From Lentisphaeria bacterium (GTDB taxonomy: Bacteria > Verrucomicrobiota > Lentisphaeria > Victivallales > UBA1829), in contig JAFTJI010000224.1 of the NCBI GenBank assembly GCA_017456495.1, positions 1 through 39,227 of the forward strand: DNA of 39,227 nt, given 5' to 3'. The notes under the pieces are model-generated. The model saw nothing but the letters and a program-made list of their open reading frames with translations. It ran no database searches and was not told where the DNA came from. This document shows positions 6,638-15,594 of this stretch, one piece after another; position 1 is the first letter of the stretch, and the number at the start of each line of letters is the position of its first letter. The translations under genes were made by a program, and so were the position numbers.

Positions 6638-7849
6638 TTGAGCTTCCAACAGGCAAAAAAACTGGCGGTAGTGGCATTTTCCAAAGATTCAGTCAGCGGT
6701 GTCATATTCCGCCGGAATAAAGAAATTCTGGAACCGAAGGTCTTTGTCAGAGAGCAGATCTCTGACAAAGATCCGTCTATTGCCTGGAAAAGTGTTCTGA
6801 AGCAGATGGGGCGCGGAAAGGATTGTCCGCTGTACCTGACCGGTTCCCTCCGGGATGGAGTTTGTTTTGACGTACAACTGGCAGATCTGGCTCCCCGTTT
6901 TCAGAAACAGGCACTGGAACTTGAACTGCCCCGGCATCTTCTTACCGTGTCTGAAAATATGCGGTTCCAATTTTTACCTCAGGGAGAACCGGAAGGCGGC
7001 TTTGCAAACCTGCGGGTCTATGCCGCTCCGGAAAAATCTTTCGAACATGTCGCAGCCATGCTGACTCAAGGCAGCAGTTGCGCTGATGGTTTTATTTATC
7101 CTGCATTGGCATTGGCAGAAGGTGATCCTCTTTTCTTTGCCGAAGAAATGGATCCGGAGCGTTCTTTTACTGATGGTATGTGGGGTCCGGGCGGTGCTGA
7201 TGCAACAATGGTGTGCCAATGGCGGGAAAAACTGGAAAAAGAGATCGGGCTGAACCCCAATGCCGGATTTGAACTCAAGGATTGTCTGCTGCATATTATA
7301 GTCGCACGGGCACTCTTCAGGAATGGAGATTATGCCGGTTTGGAGATTTTGCCCGATCAGCTCCGTCCTCAGCGGGTCCGGAAACAGGTTCGGACGACAG
7401 TTGTTCTCGCAATTCTCTTGATCCTCAGCCTTGTCTGGAGCAAGGGCGGCAGCTGGAAGAATAATTACCTGGAAATGCGTTCCGTTTCAAAGGATATGCA
7501 GAAACTTTTGCGTGAAAATGCTGATTTGAAACGGAAATTGAAAGTGAAAGAAAAGGGGCAGAAAGAACTGAACCGGGTTTTGAATCTGAAGGTCGGCGAA
7601 AAAGAATTGCCGGGAAAACTTGCGGATCTTTCTTCCGTTCTTCCCGAAAATGCCCTCGTAACATCATTCCGCTGTCATGAAAACGGAATTGATCTGCAGA
7701 TACAAACTGCTGCAGATCAGAATCAAATCAGTACTGCTCTCCGGAGGCTTCCTTACTGGAAAGTCGGACAGCTTCAGCAGCGTCGGTGGGGAAACAGCAC
7801 CTCAACAATGATTACGTTGAAATTAGTTCCGGTTGAGGTGAAAAAATGA
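6638..7849 (+). CDS. GspL/PilN-like inner-membrane protein of type II secretion
   Basis: 403 residues. The N-terminal 240 or so look like a degenerate actin-like cytoplasmic domain of the GspL/PilM type. One membrane segment follows at about 254-267 (VVLAILLILSLVW), then a coiled coil (about 280-320, 'LLRENADLKRKLKVKEKGQKEL') and a C-terminal ferredoxin-like domain as in PilN/GspL. GspL anchors the ATPase GspE to the inner membrane and binds GspM. The TTG at 6638, directly after the previous stop, is the best start because the frame begins there. The gene overlaps the next one by ATGA. Assignment rests on architecture and position; sequence similarity to classic GspL is weak. Confidence 0.7.
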   Translation: MSFQQAKKLAVVAFSKDSVSGVIFRRNKEILEPKVFVREQISDKDPSIAWKSVLKQMGRGKDCPLYLTGSLRDGVCFDVQLADLAPRFQKQALELELPRHLLTVSENMRFQFLPQGEPEGGFANLRVYAAPEKSFEHVAAMLTQGSSCADGFIYPALALAEGDPLFFAEEMDPERSFTDGMWGPGGADATMVCQWREKLEKEIGLNPNAGFELKDCLLHIIVARALFRNGDYAGLEILPDQLRPQRVRKQVRTTVVLAILLILSLVWSKGGSWKNNYLEMRSVSKDMQKLLRENADLKRKLKVKEKGQKELNRVLNLKVGEKELPGKLADLSSVLPENALVTSFRCHENGIDLQIQTAADQNQISTALRRLPYWKVGQLQQRRWGNSTSTMITLKLVPVEVKK

Positions 7850-8445
7850 CTTTGAAAGAGCATCTTAAAACACCGAAAGGACGTTTGATCGCTGCGCTTT
7901 GTGTGCTCGGGATCAGCTGGATCTTTCTGCTTTTTTATTTTATCGGACCTCTGGATTCTCTGTTTCCGACACGGGCAGCGATAGATGCAAAGAAAGCTGA
8001 ATTACTGAAACTTCAGAAAGAGAACAGTTCCTTGAAAGCGAAGATGAAACAGCATACAGCACTGGAGCAGAAGTTCAAATCTTTGGTGAACAGTTCCTGG
8101 CAGGAAAAAGATGGTGTGGTCGAGATGGATCTCCGTTCTCGGGTTCAGACGGCGGCACAAAAAGCCGGATTGAACCTGAACAGCCTCGGTTCTGTGAAAC
8201 TTGTCAAGATCAATAATGAACTTTCTTTTGCTGAAATCGATATTCAGGGATCCGCACCGATTGAGATCATTGCTGCGTTCCTCACTCAAATACAGGAGAT
8301 CAAACCGGCATTGACCTGGAAACGTTTTGATCTCCGTGCCAATATGCGTCCGCGGCGAAATGCTGCTCCGGATGATATTCAGAATCTTTTCTTCACCGGA
8401 TCCCTCAGGGTGCTTTATGCCGGAAAACAGGAGGGGCGTAAATGA
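7846..8445 (+). CDS. GspM/PilO-like inner-membrane protein
   Basis: 199 residues: a short cytoplasmic start, one membrane segment at about 14-34 (LIAALCVLGISWIFLLFYFIG), a coiled coil (about 46-75) and a small periplasmic ferredoxin-like domain ('LSFAEIDIQGSAPIEIIAAFL'). That is the layout of GspM and PilO, which pair with GspL/PilN to form the inner-membrane platform. ATGA overlaps join it to the genes on both sides. The name comes from architecture and gene order. Confidence 0.65.
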   Translation: MTLKEHLKTPKGRLIAALCVLGISWIFLLFYFIGPLDSLFPTRAAIDAKKAELLKLQKENSSLKAKMKQHTALEQKFKSLVNSSWQEKDGVVEMDLRSRVQTAAQKAGLNLNSLGSVKLVKINNELSFAEIDIQGSAPIEIIAAFLTQIQEIKPALTWKRFDLRANMRPRRNAAPDDIQNLFFTGSLRVLYAGKQEGRK

Positions 8446-9206
8446 AACGGATCTTCTTTTTTATCAATGTGTTCCTTGCAATAGCCCTCTTCGCATCCGT
8501 CGGGTATAATATTGTTGTGAAAAAAGATAAGGATCAACCGGAATACAGTGTGAAGAAGGCTGGAAAGAAGCCGGCACCGGCAAAGCCTCAGACCAATTAC
8601 GGAATACAGACAAAGAAAGGCGATCAGGAAACGTTGATTGTCAAAAAGAATTTGTTCAATTCTGCCAGAAATCCCGGCGTGCAGACAGGGCGGATGGGCT
8701 GGAATACCTCTCAGATGACTTTGGTCGGAGTATGCTTGATCGAAGGAAAAAAAGGAGCAATTATTCTGCAGCGGACCCGGAATTTCAGACAATTTCCGCA
8801 GTTTGGCGGCAGAGGCGGAATGCCGAATTGGAATAACAGAAACACTCAGCCTCAGGCAGCGGCTCAGCAATATATCAGACTCGGGGAAAAATTGGCTAAC
8901 GGCTATGAATTAACAGAAGTTACCCGGACGGGCGCCGTGTTGACTTTGAACGGCTCCAGGCTGGAACTGCCGCTTCAGGAGGCTTCTAAAAATCAGACGC
9001 GTACAACAAGCCGTCCGCGCCAGATGTCGACTCAGCAGCAGATGCTTATGATGCAGAGAATGCAGATGATGCAGCAGATGCAGATGATGCGTATGCTGCA
9101 GCAGAATAACAGGAACCAGGGGCAGAACAATAATTATAATCCCCGGGGGACTTACAACATGCCGAACGCCGGTAACCGCGGCGGCACTCAGATAAGAAGA
9201 CGATAA
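8442..9206 (+). CDS. GspC/PilP-like protein with Met/Gln-rich tail
   Basis: 254 residues. A membrane anchor (about 4-25) precedes a Lys/Pro-rich linker and a small beta domain resembling the HR domain of GspC or PilP: 'TLVGVCLIEGKKGAIILQ', 'YIRLGEKLANGYELTEV', 'AVLTLNGSRLELPL'. GspC links the inner platform to the secretin. The C-terminus replaces the usual PDZ or coiled coil with a low-complexity Met/Gln tract (about residues 195-225) followed by an Asn/Arg/Gly-rich end, encoded by short CAGATG-type repeats. It overlaps the gspM-like gene by ATGA and lies just upstream of the secretin gene. Confidence 0.65.
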   Translation: MKRIFFFINVFLAIALFASVGYNIVVKKDKDQPEYSVKKAGKKPAPAKPQTNYGIQTKKGDQETLIVKKNLFNSARNPGVQTGRMGWNTSQMTLVGVCLIEGKKGAIILQRTRNFRQFPQFGGRGGMPNWNNRNTQPQAAAQQYIRLGEKLANGYELTEVTRTGAVLTLNGSRLELPLQEASKNQTRTTSRPRQMSTQQQMLMMQRMQMMQQMQMMRMLQQNNRNQGQNNNYNPRGTYNMPNAGNRGGTQIRRR

Positions 9207-9234
9207 AACAATAAAGATACAAGCAGGGAAAATC

Positions 9235-11508
9235 ATGAAAAAAATCTATCTCATTCCGGCAGCGGCATTTTTGGCAATCTTCTTTTCATCATGCTCTATG
9301 TTTGATGATGTTGTAGTTGAAAAAGATCTCAAGGAAGATAAAGCTGAGGATCGCTTTGCGTTTTTACGAGACAAAAATGCCCCCAAACCGAAACCTATGA
9401 CCGATACGGAAAAAGATGAAGTCGCCTATCCCGGAGAAAAACCCGACGGAAAACAGGGAAATACGCTGGCTGGATTGAATACTCCGAGAGGAACGGGAAA
9501 AGAAGAACCTCCGAAGAGTCAGGAGGCACCGCGTTTCTTTGATGATCTAATCGTTACCAATGGCGAAGAAGAGCTCACAGCCTCTCTGGTTTTCAACAGC
9601 GCACCGCTGGTGGATGTGATCCCTGCATTTGCTGATATTCTCGGATTCAATTTTGTTGTTGACAGTAATCTGAAAAGTACGGTTACAGTCAATTTGAACT
9701 CAAAAATGACCCGGCGGGAACTTTGGAACACCTTTGACCGGATGCTTTTTATTGCCGGAGCCGGTGCGACGGTGGAAGATTCCCTCCTGCGGATCACTCC
9801 CCTTGCACAGCTTGCCCGCCAGCCCGGCGGAAACGGGGAAATCTTCTTCTATGCGTTCAAGAACTCTACTGCCAAAGAAGTCGTTGCTCAGATCAAACCG
9901 TTCCTGGGAGTGAACAGTGTCTGCGTTGAACTTGCCCGTCCCAATGCGATTCTGATCTGTGATGAACAGAGCAATATGCCGAAAATCAAAGCTCTTCTGA
10001 CTACGATCGACCAGAACTGCCGCAGAAACTGGCCCCGGCTCGCAGTGAAATGCAACTATGTCCTTCCGTCAAAACTGGTGGAAGAACTTCAGAATGTTCT
10101 GCCTACTCTCGGCTTTACTGTTACAAAAACGAATGAAAGGAATGCGCCTCCGGGATCCGTTCAGATGACAGGCGTTGACCGAGTCGGGCTGCTGGTCATT
10201 TCTGCTGCAAATCAGGAAGCTCTTGATGAAATCCGGAAATGGATCGCAATTTTTGACAGTTCAGAGTCCATTGATCAGGAGCGGGTTTTTGTTTATAAAG
10301 TAACTCATGGAAAAGCAGATCAGCTTGCTCAGGCTCTTTCTGTCGTTTACAACACAACTGGTTCCAGTTTGACAATTGATACCTCAACCGGGAACAGCCG
10401 GACTACTCAAATCAATACCGCGAACCGCACCCGTACGACAACAACGGGTGGAACCAACAGAAATAATCAGACAAGTGCATCGGCATCCATTTTCGATAAC
10501 AATGTCCGTGTTTTTGCAGACGGCAGATTGAACCGTTTGGTGATTCGCACCACGCCGCGGACTTATGCTTCCATCCAGGCACTTCTGAAACGTCTGGATG
10601 TTGTTCCTCCGCAAGTCCTTCTGCAGGTTCTTGTTGTGGAAGTCACTTTGACAGAATCCACTCAGTTCGGGATCGAATTTTCCGCTGCAGGCAGCATCAA
10701 CGGAAACAAGACTCTGCTCGGAACCAACTACTCCGAACTGTCAAATATTTTCTCTACGGATGCAAACGGAAATACGACTATGAACACCGGTTCCAACAGA
10801 CAGAACGGTTTTACATTTGCGATCGCCAATCCTGATAATCCGCAGGAAAAATTCGGTTATATCCGTGCTCTTGCCGGTAATGGGGACGTTAAGGTGATTT
10901 CCAGTCCTCAGCTTCTGGTGACAAGTCATAAAGAAGCCGTGTTCCAGGTCGGTGACCGGGTTCCTTATATCAGCCAGGGAACGACAGATACCTCCAGCAA
11001 TGGAACAATGCTGCAGAATTATGATTACGAAGATACCGGTGTGATCCTGACTGTTACACCGCAGATCACCAGTACGGGGCTGATTTGCATGAATGTCAAA
11101 CAGGAACTTTCTTCAGTGGTGAGAACGACTTCATCCGGTCTTGATTCCCCCACATTCAGCAAGCGAGTCATTGAGACTGAAATGACCATTGCAAACGGAA
11201 GAACGATGATTCTCGGCGGATTGATCCAGGAGAGAAGAACAGATTCTCTTGATACGATCCCGGTGATCAATCAGATTCCTTTCCTGCGCCGTCTTTTCGG
11301 TAATACGAATGCCAATGTCGAACGCACTGAGATCCTTGTTCTGATCACCGGTTATGTTATCACGGAAAAGAGCCCTGTGGAAGAGATGATGGGACGGTAC
11401 AACGATTCCATCCGTCTGCTCAATCAGTTCAACAGAGATATTGAAGAACGCAGCAAACCGTCGAATAAAAAACGCCGTCTGCTCAAAACCGGGGAGTTCT
11501 GGAGATGA
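9235..11508 (+). CDS. gspD: Type II secretion outer-membrane secretin GspD
   Basis: 757 residues with a lipoprotein signal (lipobox 'FSSC', Cys at about 20). An N0 domain lies at about 115-180 ('LVFNSAPLVDVIPAFADIL'), followed by N1-N3 KH-like domains with a Thr/Asn-rich insertion at about 380-420. The secretin beta-barrel region runs from about 457 to 710: 'VPPQVLLQVLVVEVTL', 'VKVISSPQLLVTSHKEA', 'VGDRVPYIS', 'TMILGGLIQERRTD', 'IPFLRRLFG'. It forms the outer-membrane channel for folded proteins. Being a lipoprotein, it may reach the outer membrane without a separate pilotin. ATG 9235 has an AGGGAAA site. The gene overlaps gspE by ATGA. Confidence 0.93.
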   Translation: MKKIYLIPAAAFLAIFFSSCSMFDDVVVEKDLKEDKAEDRFAFLRDKNAPKPKPMTDTEKDEVAYPGEKPDGKQGNTLAGLNTPRGTGKEEPPKSQEAPRFFDDLIVTNGEEELTASLVFNSAPLVDVIPAFADILGFNFVVDSNLKSTVTVNLNSKMTRRELWNTFDRMLFIAGAGATVEDSLLRITPLAQLARQPGGNGEIFFYAFKNSTAKEVVAQIKPFLGVNSVCVELARPNAILICDEQSNMPKIKALLTTIDQNCRRNWPRLAVKCNYVLPSKLVEELQNVLPTLGFTVTKTNERNAPPGSVQMTGVDRVGLLVISAANQEALDEIRKWIAIFDSSESIDQERVFVYKVTHGKADQLAQALSVVYNTTGSSLTIDTSTGNSRTTQINTANRTRTTTTGGTNRNNQTSASASIFDNNVRVFADGRLNRLVIRTTPRTYASIQALLKRLDVVPPQVLLQVLVVEVTLTESTQFGIEFSAAGSINGNKTLLGTNYSELSNIFSTDANGNTTMNTGSNRQNGFTFAIANPDNPQEKFGYIRALAGNGDVKVISSPQLLVTSHKEAVFQVGDRVPYISQGTTDTSSNGTMLQNYDYEDTGVILTVTPQITSTGLICMNVKQELSSVVRTTSSGLDSPTFSKRVIETEMTIANGRTMILGGLIQERRTDSLDTIPVINQIPFLRRLFGNTNANVERTEILVLITGYVITEKSPVEEMMGRYNDSIRLLNQFNRDIEERSKPSNKKRRLLKTGEFWR

Positions 11509-13076
11509 GCTGTGATTTCAACAAATCCCGCAGTACATTGGCGGAGTTGCTGAAACGCGCGATCCCGAAATCATCTGCCGCTGCCCGGGCGGCTGATATG
11601 GCAGCTTTGAATGCGGGCGAACTGACAGAGTATGAGCTGATCGGGTTTTACAACAAAGCCTATGGAACGGTTCCAGTTGAAGAAGAGGAATTTGAACTCC
11701 CGGAGATCTCAAAAGATTCCCCCTGGGAGTTCTACAATGCAAATACCTGCCTGCCGATCGAATACGATGAAGAATCAATGACTCTTCTTGTGGCAGATCC
11801 TTATGATCTGGAACATCTTTCTTATCTTGTGGAAAAAAGCTGGAACAAGAAATTGCTGTTCCGGTTCGCCCGCCGTCCGTTCCTGGAACGTCTGCTGAAT
11901 AAACTGCAAACGTTGGAAGAAGAAAATTCCGACGGCGGTGTGGAAGATGAAAATACCCTGCGTTCTATGGCTGGCGAAGCCCGGATCGTGCGGCTTGTCA
12001 ATGATATTTTCACCCGTGCCATGGAGCTGGGGGCAAGTGATATCCACATTGAGCCTAACGAAGAATCTGTCAGTGTGCGCTGCCGTGTCGACGGTTTGTT
12101 GACGGAGATTATCTCCTGTCCGCTGAAAGAGTTCCCTGCCATTGCATCCCGCATTAAACTGCTCGGGAACCTGAACATTGCAGAGAGCCGTCTTCCGCAG
12201 GATGGACGAACCAATATCCGTCTGGGGCGCGATGAGCTGGATATGCGTATTTCCACCATTCCGATCATGAACGGCGAAAGTATCGTGCTGCGTTTGTTGA
12301 ACTCTGATTCTCTTTCCTTTGATCTTCAGACTCTGGGGATGAACGAAACGATCCTGAAAAAATTCAATCAGCTGATCAACATTCCCCATGGAATGATTCT
12401 TGTTGTGGGGCCCACCGGAAGCGGAAAAACAACAACTCTTTACAGTGTGATCAGCCAGTTGAATGACTCTCGGAAAAAGATCATTACCGTGGAAGATCCG
12501 GTGGAATATAAAATGCGCGGTTTGTGCCAGATGCAGGTCAATGCCAAAATTGGCGTTACCTTTGCCAACGGTCTGCGCAGTATTGTCCGGCAGGACCCCG
12601 ATATCATTCTTGTGGGGGAAATCCGCGACCGGGAAACTGCGGATATTGCCATCAATGCCGCATTGACCGGACACCTCGTGCTGTCGACTCTTCATACCAA
12701 CGATGCCGTGGGGGCTGTGACCCGTCTGGTGGATATGGGAATGGAAAACTTTCTTGTTTCATCGGCACTCAGCGGAGTTCTTTCCCAGCGGCTTGTCCGC
12801 AAAATCTGTCCGGTTTGTAAAGGTTCCGGAAATGATGGTTCCGGCAAATGCCGTCGCTGTAACGGTTCCGGTTACAAAGGAAGAACGGGGATCTATGAGC
12901 TCCTTCTGCTTTCCGACGAATTACGGATGGCAGTGAACCGGAACGCATCCAGTTCGGAATTGGAGGCTATTGCAAGAAAAGACGGTATGATCACGCTCCG
13001 GGAAGACGGAGAGGAAAAAGTCCGTCTCGGCATTACTACTCAGGAAGAATTGAACCGTTCAGCGGCAGAGGGTTGA
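11505..13076 (+). CDS. gspE: Type II secretion ATPase GspE
   Basis: 523 residues. An N1E-like domain that would contact GspL lies at about 65-140. The ATPase core has Walker A 'GPTGSGKTTTL' at about 302-312, an Asp box 'ITVEDPVEY', Walker B 'DPDIILVGEIRDRETAD' at about 364-380, and a His box 'LVLSTLHTND'. A four-cysteine zinc-binding module, 'CPVC' and 'CRRC' at about 435-453, is typical of GspE and shorter than the classic loop. The enzyme hydrolyses ATP in the cytoplasm to drive pseudopilus assembly. It overlaps gspD by 4 nt and is followed by gspF after 4 bp. Confidence 0.95.
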   Translation: MSCDFNKSRSTLAELLKRAIPKSSAAARAADMAALNAGELTEYELIGFYNKAYGTVPVEEEEFELPEISKDSPWEFYNANTCLPIEYDEESMTLLVADPYDLEHLSYLVEKSWNKKLLFRFARRPFLERLLNKLQTLEEENSDGGVEDENTLRSMAGEARIVRLVNDIFTRAMELGASDIHIEPNEESVSVRCRVDGLLTEIISCPLKEFPAIASRIKLLGNLNIAESRLPQDGRTNIRLGRDELDMRISTIPIMNGESIVLRLLNSDSLSFDLQTLGMNETILKKFNQLINIPHGMILVVGPTGSGKTTTLYSVISQLNDSRKKIITVEDPVEYKMRGLCQMQVNAKIGVTFANGLRSIVRQDPDIILVGEIRDRETADIAINAALTGHLVLSTLHTNDAVGAVTRLVDMGMENFLVSSALSGVLSQRLVRKICPVCKGSGNDGSGKCRRCNGSGYKGRTGIYELLLLSDELRMAVNRNASSSELEAIARKDGMITLREDGEEKVRLGITTQEELNRSAAEG

Positions 13077-13080
13077 GAGA

Positions 13081-14280
13081 ATGGGTCTTTACCGGTACAT
13101 CGCAGCGGCTCCCGGGGAAGCTCCCCATGAGATCCTCATAGAAGCAGATTCCTTGAGAGAGGCACAGGGAAAGCTCCGCAGCCGTCATCTGACCCCGATC
13201 CGTTTTTGCGGTGAGGCGGGGATCGCTTCGGAGGGCGGTTCATACTGGTCAAAAAACAAAATCGACACCTGCCAGTTCGCCCGTCAGCTTGCACCGCTTC
13301 TGGCAGCAAATATTCAGTTGGAACGGGCTCTTGCGATCATTGCGGACAGTTCAGCGGAACAGGAACAGAAGCAGTTTGTCAATTCATTGAGGCAGGGGCT
13401 CCATGAAGGGAAAAAGTTTTCTGATTTGATCCGGAGTCACGGAAAATTATTTCCCGGGTACTACGCCAATCTGGTGGAATCCGGCGAAGAGTCCGGCTGT
13501 CTTCCGCAGGCGGTGGAAGAACTTTATAAGTTTATGAGTGAGAATCGGGAACTGAAAAGTTTTATTGTTTCCAGCAGTGTTTATCCGTTGGCGATCCTTG
13601 GTGTCACGCTTCTTGTTACGATTCTGCTTTTTACGGTTTTTGTACCGAAATTTGCGAAAATTTTTGCGGATATGGGCAGAGAGATGCCGGCTTCCATGAA
13701 CTTTCTCATGGGTGCGAGCAGTGTGTTCTTCCATTCTCTCTGGATCATCCCGGTTGTCGGTATCTCTGTTTGGCTGCTGCTTCAGAAATATTGGGGAAAG
13801 GAGCTGCTGCGCTACCGGATCAGTCAGCTGAAATTGAAACTGCCTGCACTGGGAAAGATCATGGTAGATCTTGAAATGTGCCGTTATATCCGGACACTTG
13901 CGATCCTGCTTGCCAACCATGTGGAGATCATCCGGACAGTCAGGATCGCGGAAAAAATCATTGTCAATCCGGTGATTGCGGAAGGTTTTCTGAATATTGA
14001 CCGCAAACTGAAGGGCGGGGAAAAACTTTCTGCCGCATTGACCGGGAACCGGTTTGTTCCGACTGAGATGGTTCCCATGCTGCGGGTTGGCGAGGAAACC
14101 GGGGAAGTCGGAGTGATGCTGGAACGGATCGCCTCCAATCTGGAGACTGATACCCGTGCAAAGATTAAACGGATGCTCAGTTTGTTTGAGCCTGCCGTTA
14201 TCGTTTTTTTAGCAGTTATCGTGCTTATCGTGGTGGTTTCGATTTTTGCCGCCATGATGGAAATAAACTCAATCAACTAA
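13081..14280 (+). CDS. gspF: Type II secretion inner-membrane platform protein GspF
   Basis: 399 residues with two repeated cytoplasmic T2SSF domains and three membrane segments (about 165-195, 218-238 and 370-395), as expected. Motifs include 'FARQLAPLLAANIQLERALAII', 'LVESGEESGCLPQAVEELY' and the second-repeat counterpart 'LRVGEETGEVGVMLERIASNLE'. GspF is the rotor-like platform on which GspE builds the pseudopilus. The start at 13081 follows GAGGGTTGAGAG. Confidence 0.94.
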   Translation: MGLYRYIAAAPGEAPHEILIEADSLREAQGKLRSRHLTPIRFCGEAGIASEGGSYWSKNKIDTCQFARQLAPLLAANIQLERALAIIADSSAEQEQKQFVNSLRQGLHEGKKFSDLIRSHGKLFPGYYANLVESGEESGCLPQAVEELYKFMSENRELKSFIVSSSVYPLAILGVTLLVTILLFTVFVPKFAKIFADMGREMPASMNFLMGASSVFFHSLWIIPVVGISVWLLLQKYWGKELLRYRISQLKLKLPALGKIMVDLEMCRYIRTLAILLANHVEIIRTVRIAEKIIVNPVIAEGFLNIDRKLKGGEKLSAALTGNRFVPTEMVPMLRVGEETGEVGVMLERIASNLETDTRAKIKRMLSLFEPAVIVFLAVIVLIVVVSIFAAMMEINSIN

Positions 14281-14295
14281 GGAGGGAAAACTGAT

Positions 14296-14727
14296 ATGAA
14301 ACAGAAAAGAACATTCAAACGGAACTCATTTACGATGATCGAAATTGTTGTTGTGATCGTGATCCTGGTCGCGCTGGCATCCATTGCAACCCCGCTTTAC
14401 ATGAATCATGTGAAAAAAGCCAATATCGGAACCGCAAAGACCCAGATCAAACTTCTGGAAGATGCTCTTGCCGGTTATAAGCTGGATATGGGAACATATC
14501 CAAGCACCGATGACGGTCTGCAGGCATTGATGACCAATCCGGGCGACAGCGAAAAATGGAAAGGTCCCTACATCAAACCGGCAGTCCCGAAAGATCCCTG
14601 GGGCAATGATTATGTTTATACCAGTCCCGGTGAACATGGCGATTTTGATCTGCTGAGCTATGGCGCAGACGGTCAGCCCGGCGGAGAAGGAGAAGATGCT
14701 GACATCACCAACTATGTTGCGGAATAA
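14296..14727 (+). CDS. gspG: Major pseudopilin GspG
   Basis: 143 residues with a 12-residue basic leader and then 'FTMIEIVVVIVILVALASIATPLYM', a class III prepilin signal with Glu5. The body carries GspG marks: 'AKTQIKLLEDALAGYKLDMGTYPS', 'GLQALMTNP' and 'GPYIKPAVPKDPWGNDYVY', ending in the calcium-loop region 'FDLLSYGADGQPGGEGEDADI'. It polymerises into the pseudopilus that pushes substrates through GspD. The residue before the cleavage site is Ser, not the usual Gly. AAGGAGGG precedes the ATG at good distance. Confidence 0.94.
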   Translation: MKQKRTFKRNSFTMIEIVVVIVILVALASIATPLYMNHVKKANIGTAKTQIKLLEDALAGYKLDMGTYPSTDDGLQALMTNPGDSEKWKGPYIKPAVPKDPWGNDYVYTSPGEHGDFDLLSYGADGQPGGEGEDADITNYVAE

Positions 14728-15196
14728 CTCTTTCACACTCATAGAAATTGTAATCGTACTGGCGATCATCCTTCTCGCCACCGGGATCGCTGTCGCCACA
14801 TACCGGGGGGATTCCCCTGCCAGAGTTCTGGAAAATACATCTCTTGAGTTTGAAACATTTTGTGCCGGAGTCAGATATCAGGCGATGGAAAACGGGGAGG
14901 AGCGGATCGTTTCGCTGGATCCCCGGAATCATCGTCTGGTCATGCTGAAACCAACGGAAAAAGGCACAGAAACGGAAGAAGCTCCGGAGATCCGCACAAA
15001 GATGTCCCTGCCGGAAAAGATGACTCTTGATATCGAGGATGATTCCGGCGAAGAGTTTACCGAATTGTTCCGCTTTTTTCCCGATGGCGGCGCATCCGGA
15101 ACGCGTGAACTGATTTTTCGTTATCACTCCCTTCAGCGGAAATATGTGATATCGCCTCTGACCGGAAAGCTGTATGTTGAGGAGACGGAAGAGTGA
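14696..15196 (+). CDS. gspH: Minor pseudopilin GspH-like
   Basis: About 166 residues, with 'NNSFTLIEIVIVLAIILLATGIAVATY' near the start and a GspH-type beta body ('FETFCAGVRYQAMENGEERIVSLDPRNHRLVML'). GspH sits near the pseudopilus tip. The start at 14696 has GGAG nine bases upstream and overlaps gspG; ATG 14714 is an alternative. The -1 residue is Ser. The name rests on the order G-H-I-J-K and on the N-terminal signal. Confidence 0.8.
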   Translation: MLTSPTMLRNNSFTLIEIVIVLAIILLATGIAVATYRGDSPARVLENTSLEFETFCAGVRYQAMENGEERIVSLDPRNHRLVMLKPTEKGTETEEAPEIRTKMSLPEKMTLDIEDDSGEEFTELFRFFPDGGASGTRELIFRYHSLQRKYVISPLTGKLYVEETEE

Positions 15197-15594
15197 AGCG
15201 GTTTACTCTGATAGAAGTTGTTGTTGCATTGGGTATTCTGGCTCTCAGTCTCGCCGGTCTCCTGCAGCTTTTGAGTTCATCGCAGGAGAAGATCGCCAGC
15301 AGTCTGGATCATTGGAACCACACTCATATCCTTATGCAGGCAGCCGAATATGTCCTGCTCCGGAAAGGGAACGATGATGAAATCGAAATCCCGCAGGAGA
15401 TCTTCGATTATCCCGATTACTATCCGGTCATTACATTCAATGACGTGGATGATCAGCTCCCGGAGGATTTGAAAGATCAGATGGGACAGGTTCCTCTGAC
15501 CGGGGTGAAAATCGAAATTGTCCGGCAGCAGGACAAAAAAACAGTTACAGAGGTCATTGTTGACCGGTTTAACTATGAGGAGAATAACCCGTGA
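15193..15594 (+). CDS. gspI: Minor pseudopilin GspI-like
   Basis: 133 residues with the very short leader 'MKR' and then 'FTLIEVVVALGILALSLAGLLQLL'. The 'VVALGILALSLAG' pattern is typical of GspI. It starts with GTG overlapping the gspH stop (GTGA). Arg occupies the -1 position. The C-terminal part is acidic and rather divergent. GspI, J and K form the tip complex. Confidence 0.78.
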   Translation: MKRFTLIEVVVALGILALSLAGLLQLLSSSQEKIASSLDHWNHTHILMQAAEYVLLRKGNDDEIEIPQEIFDYPDYYPVITFNDVDDQLPEDLKDQMGQVPLTGVKIEIVRQQDKKTVTEVIVDRFNYEENNP

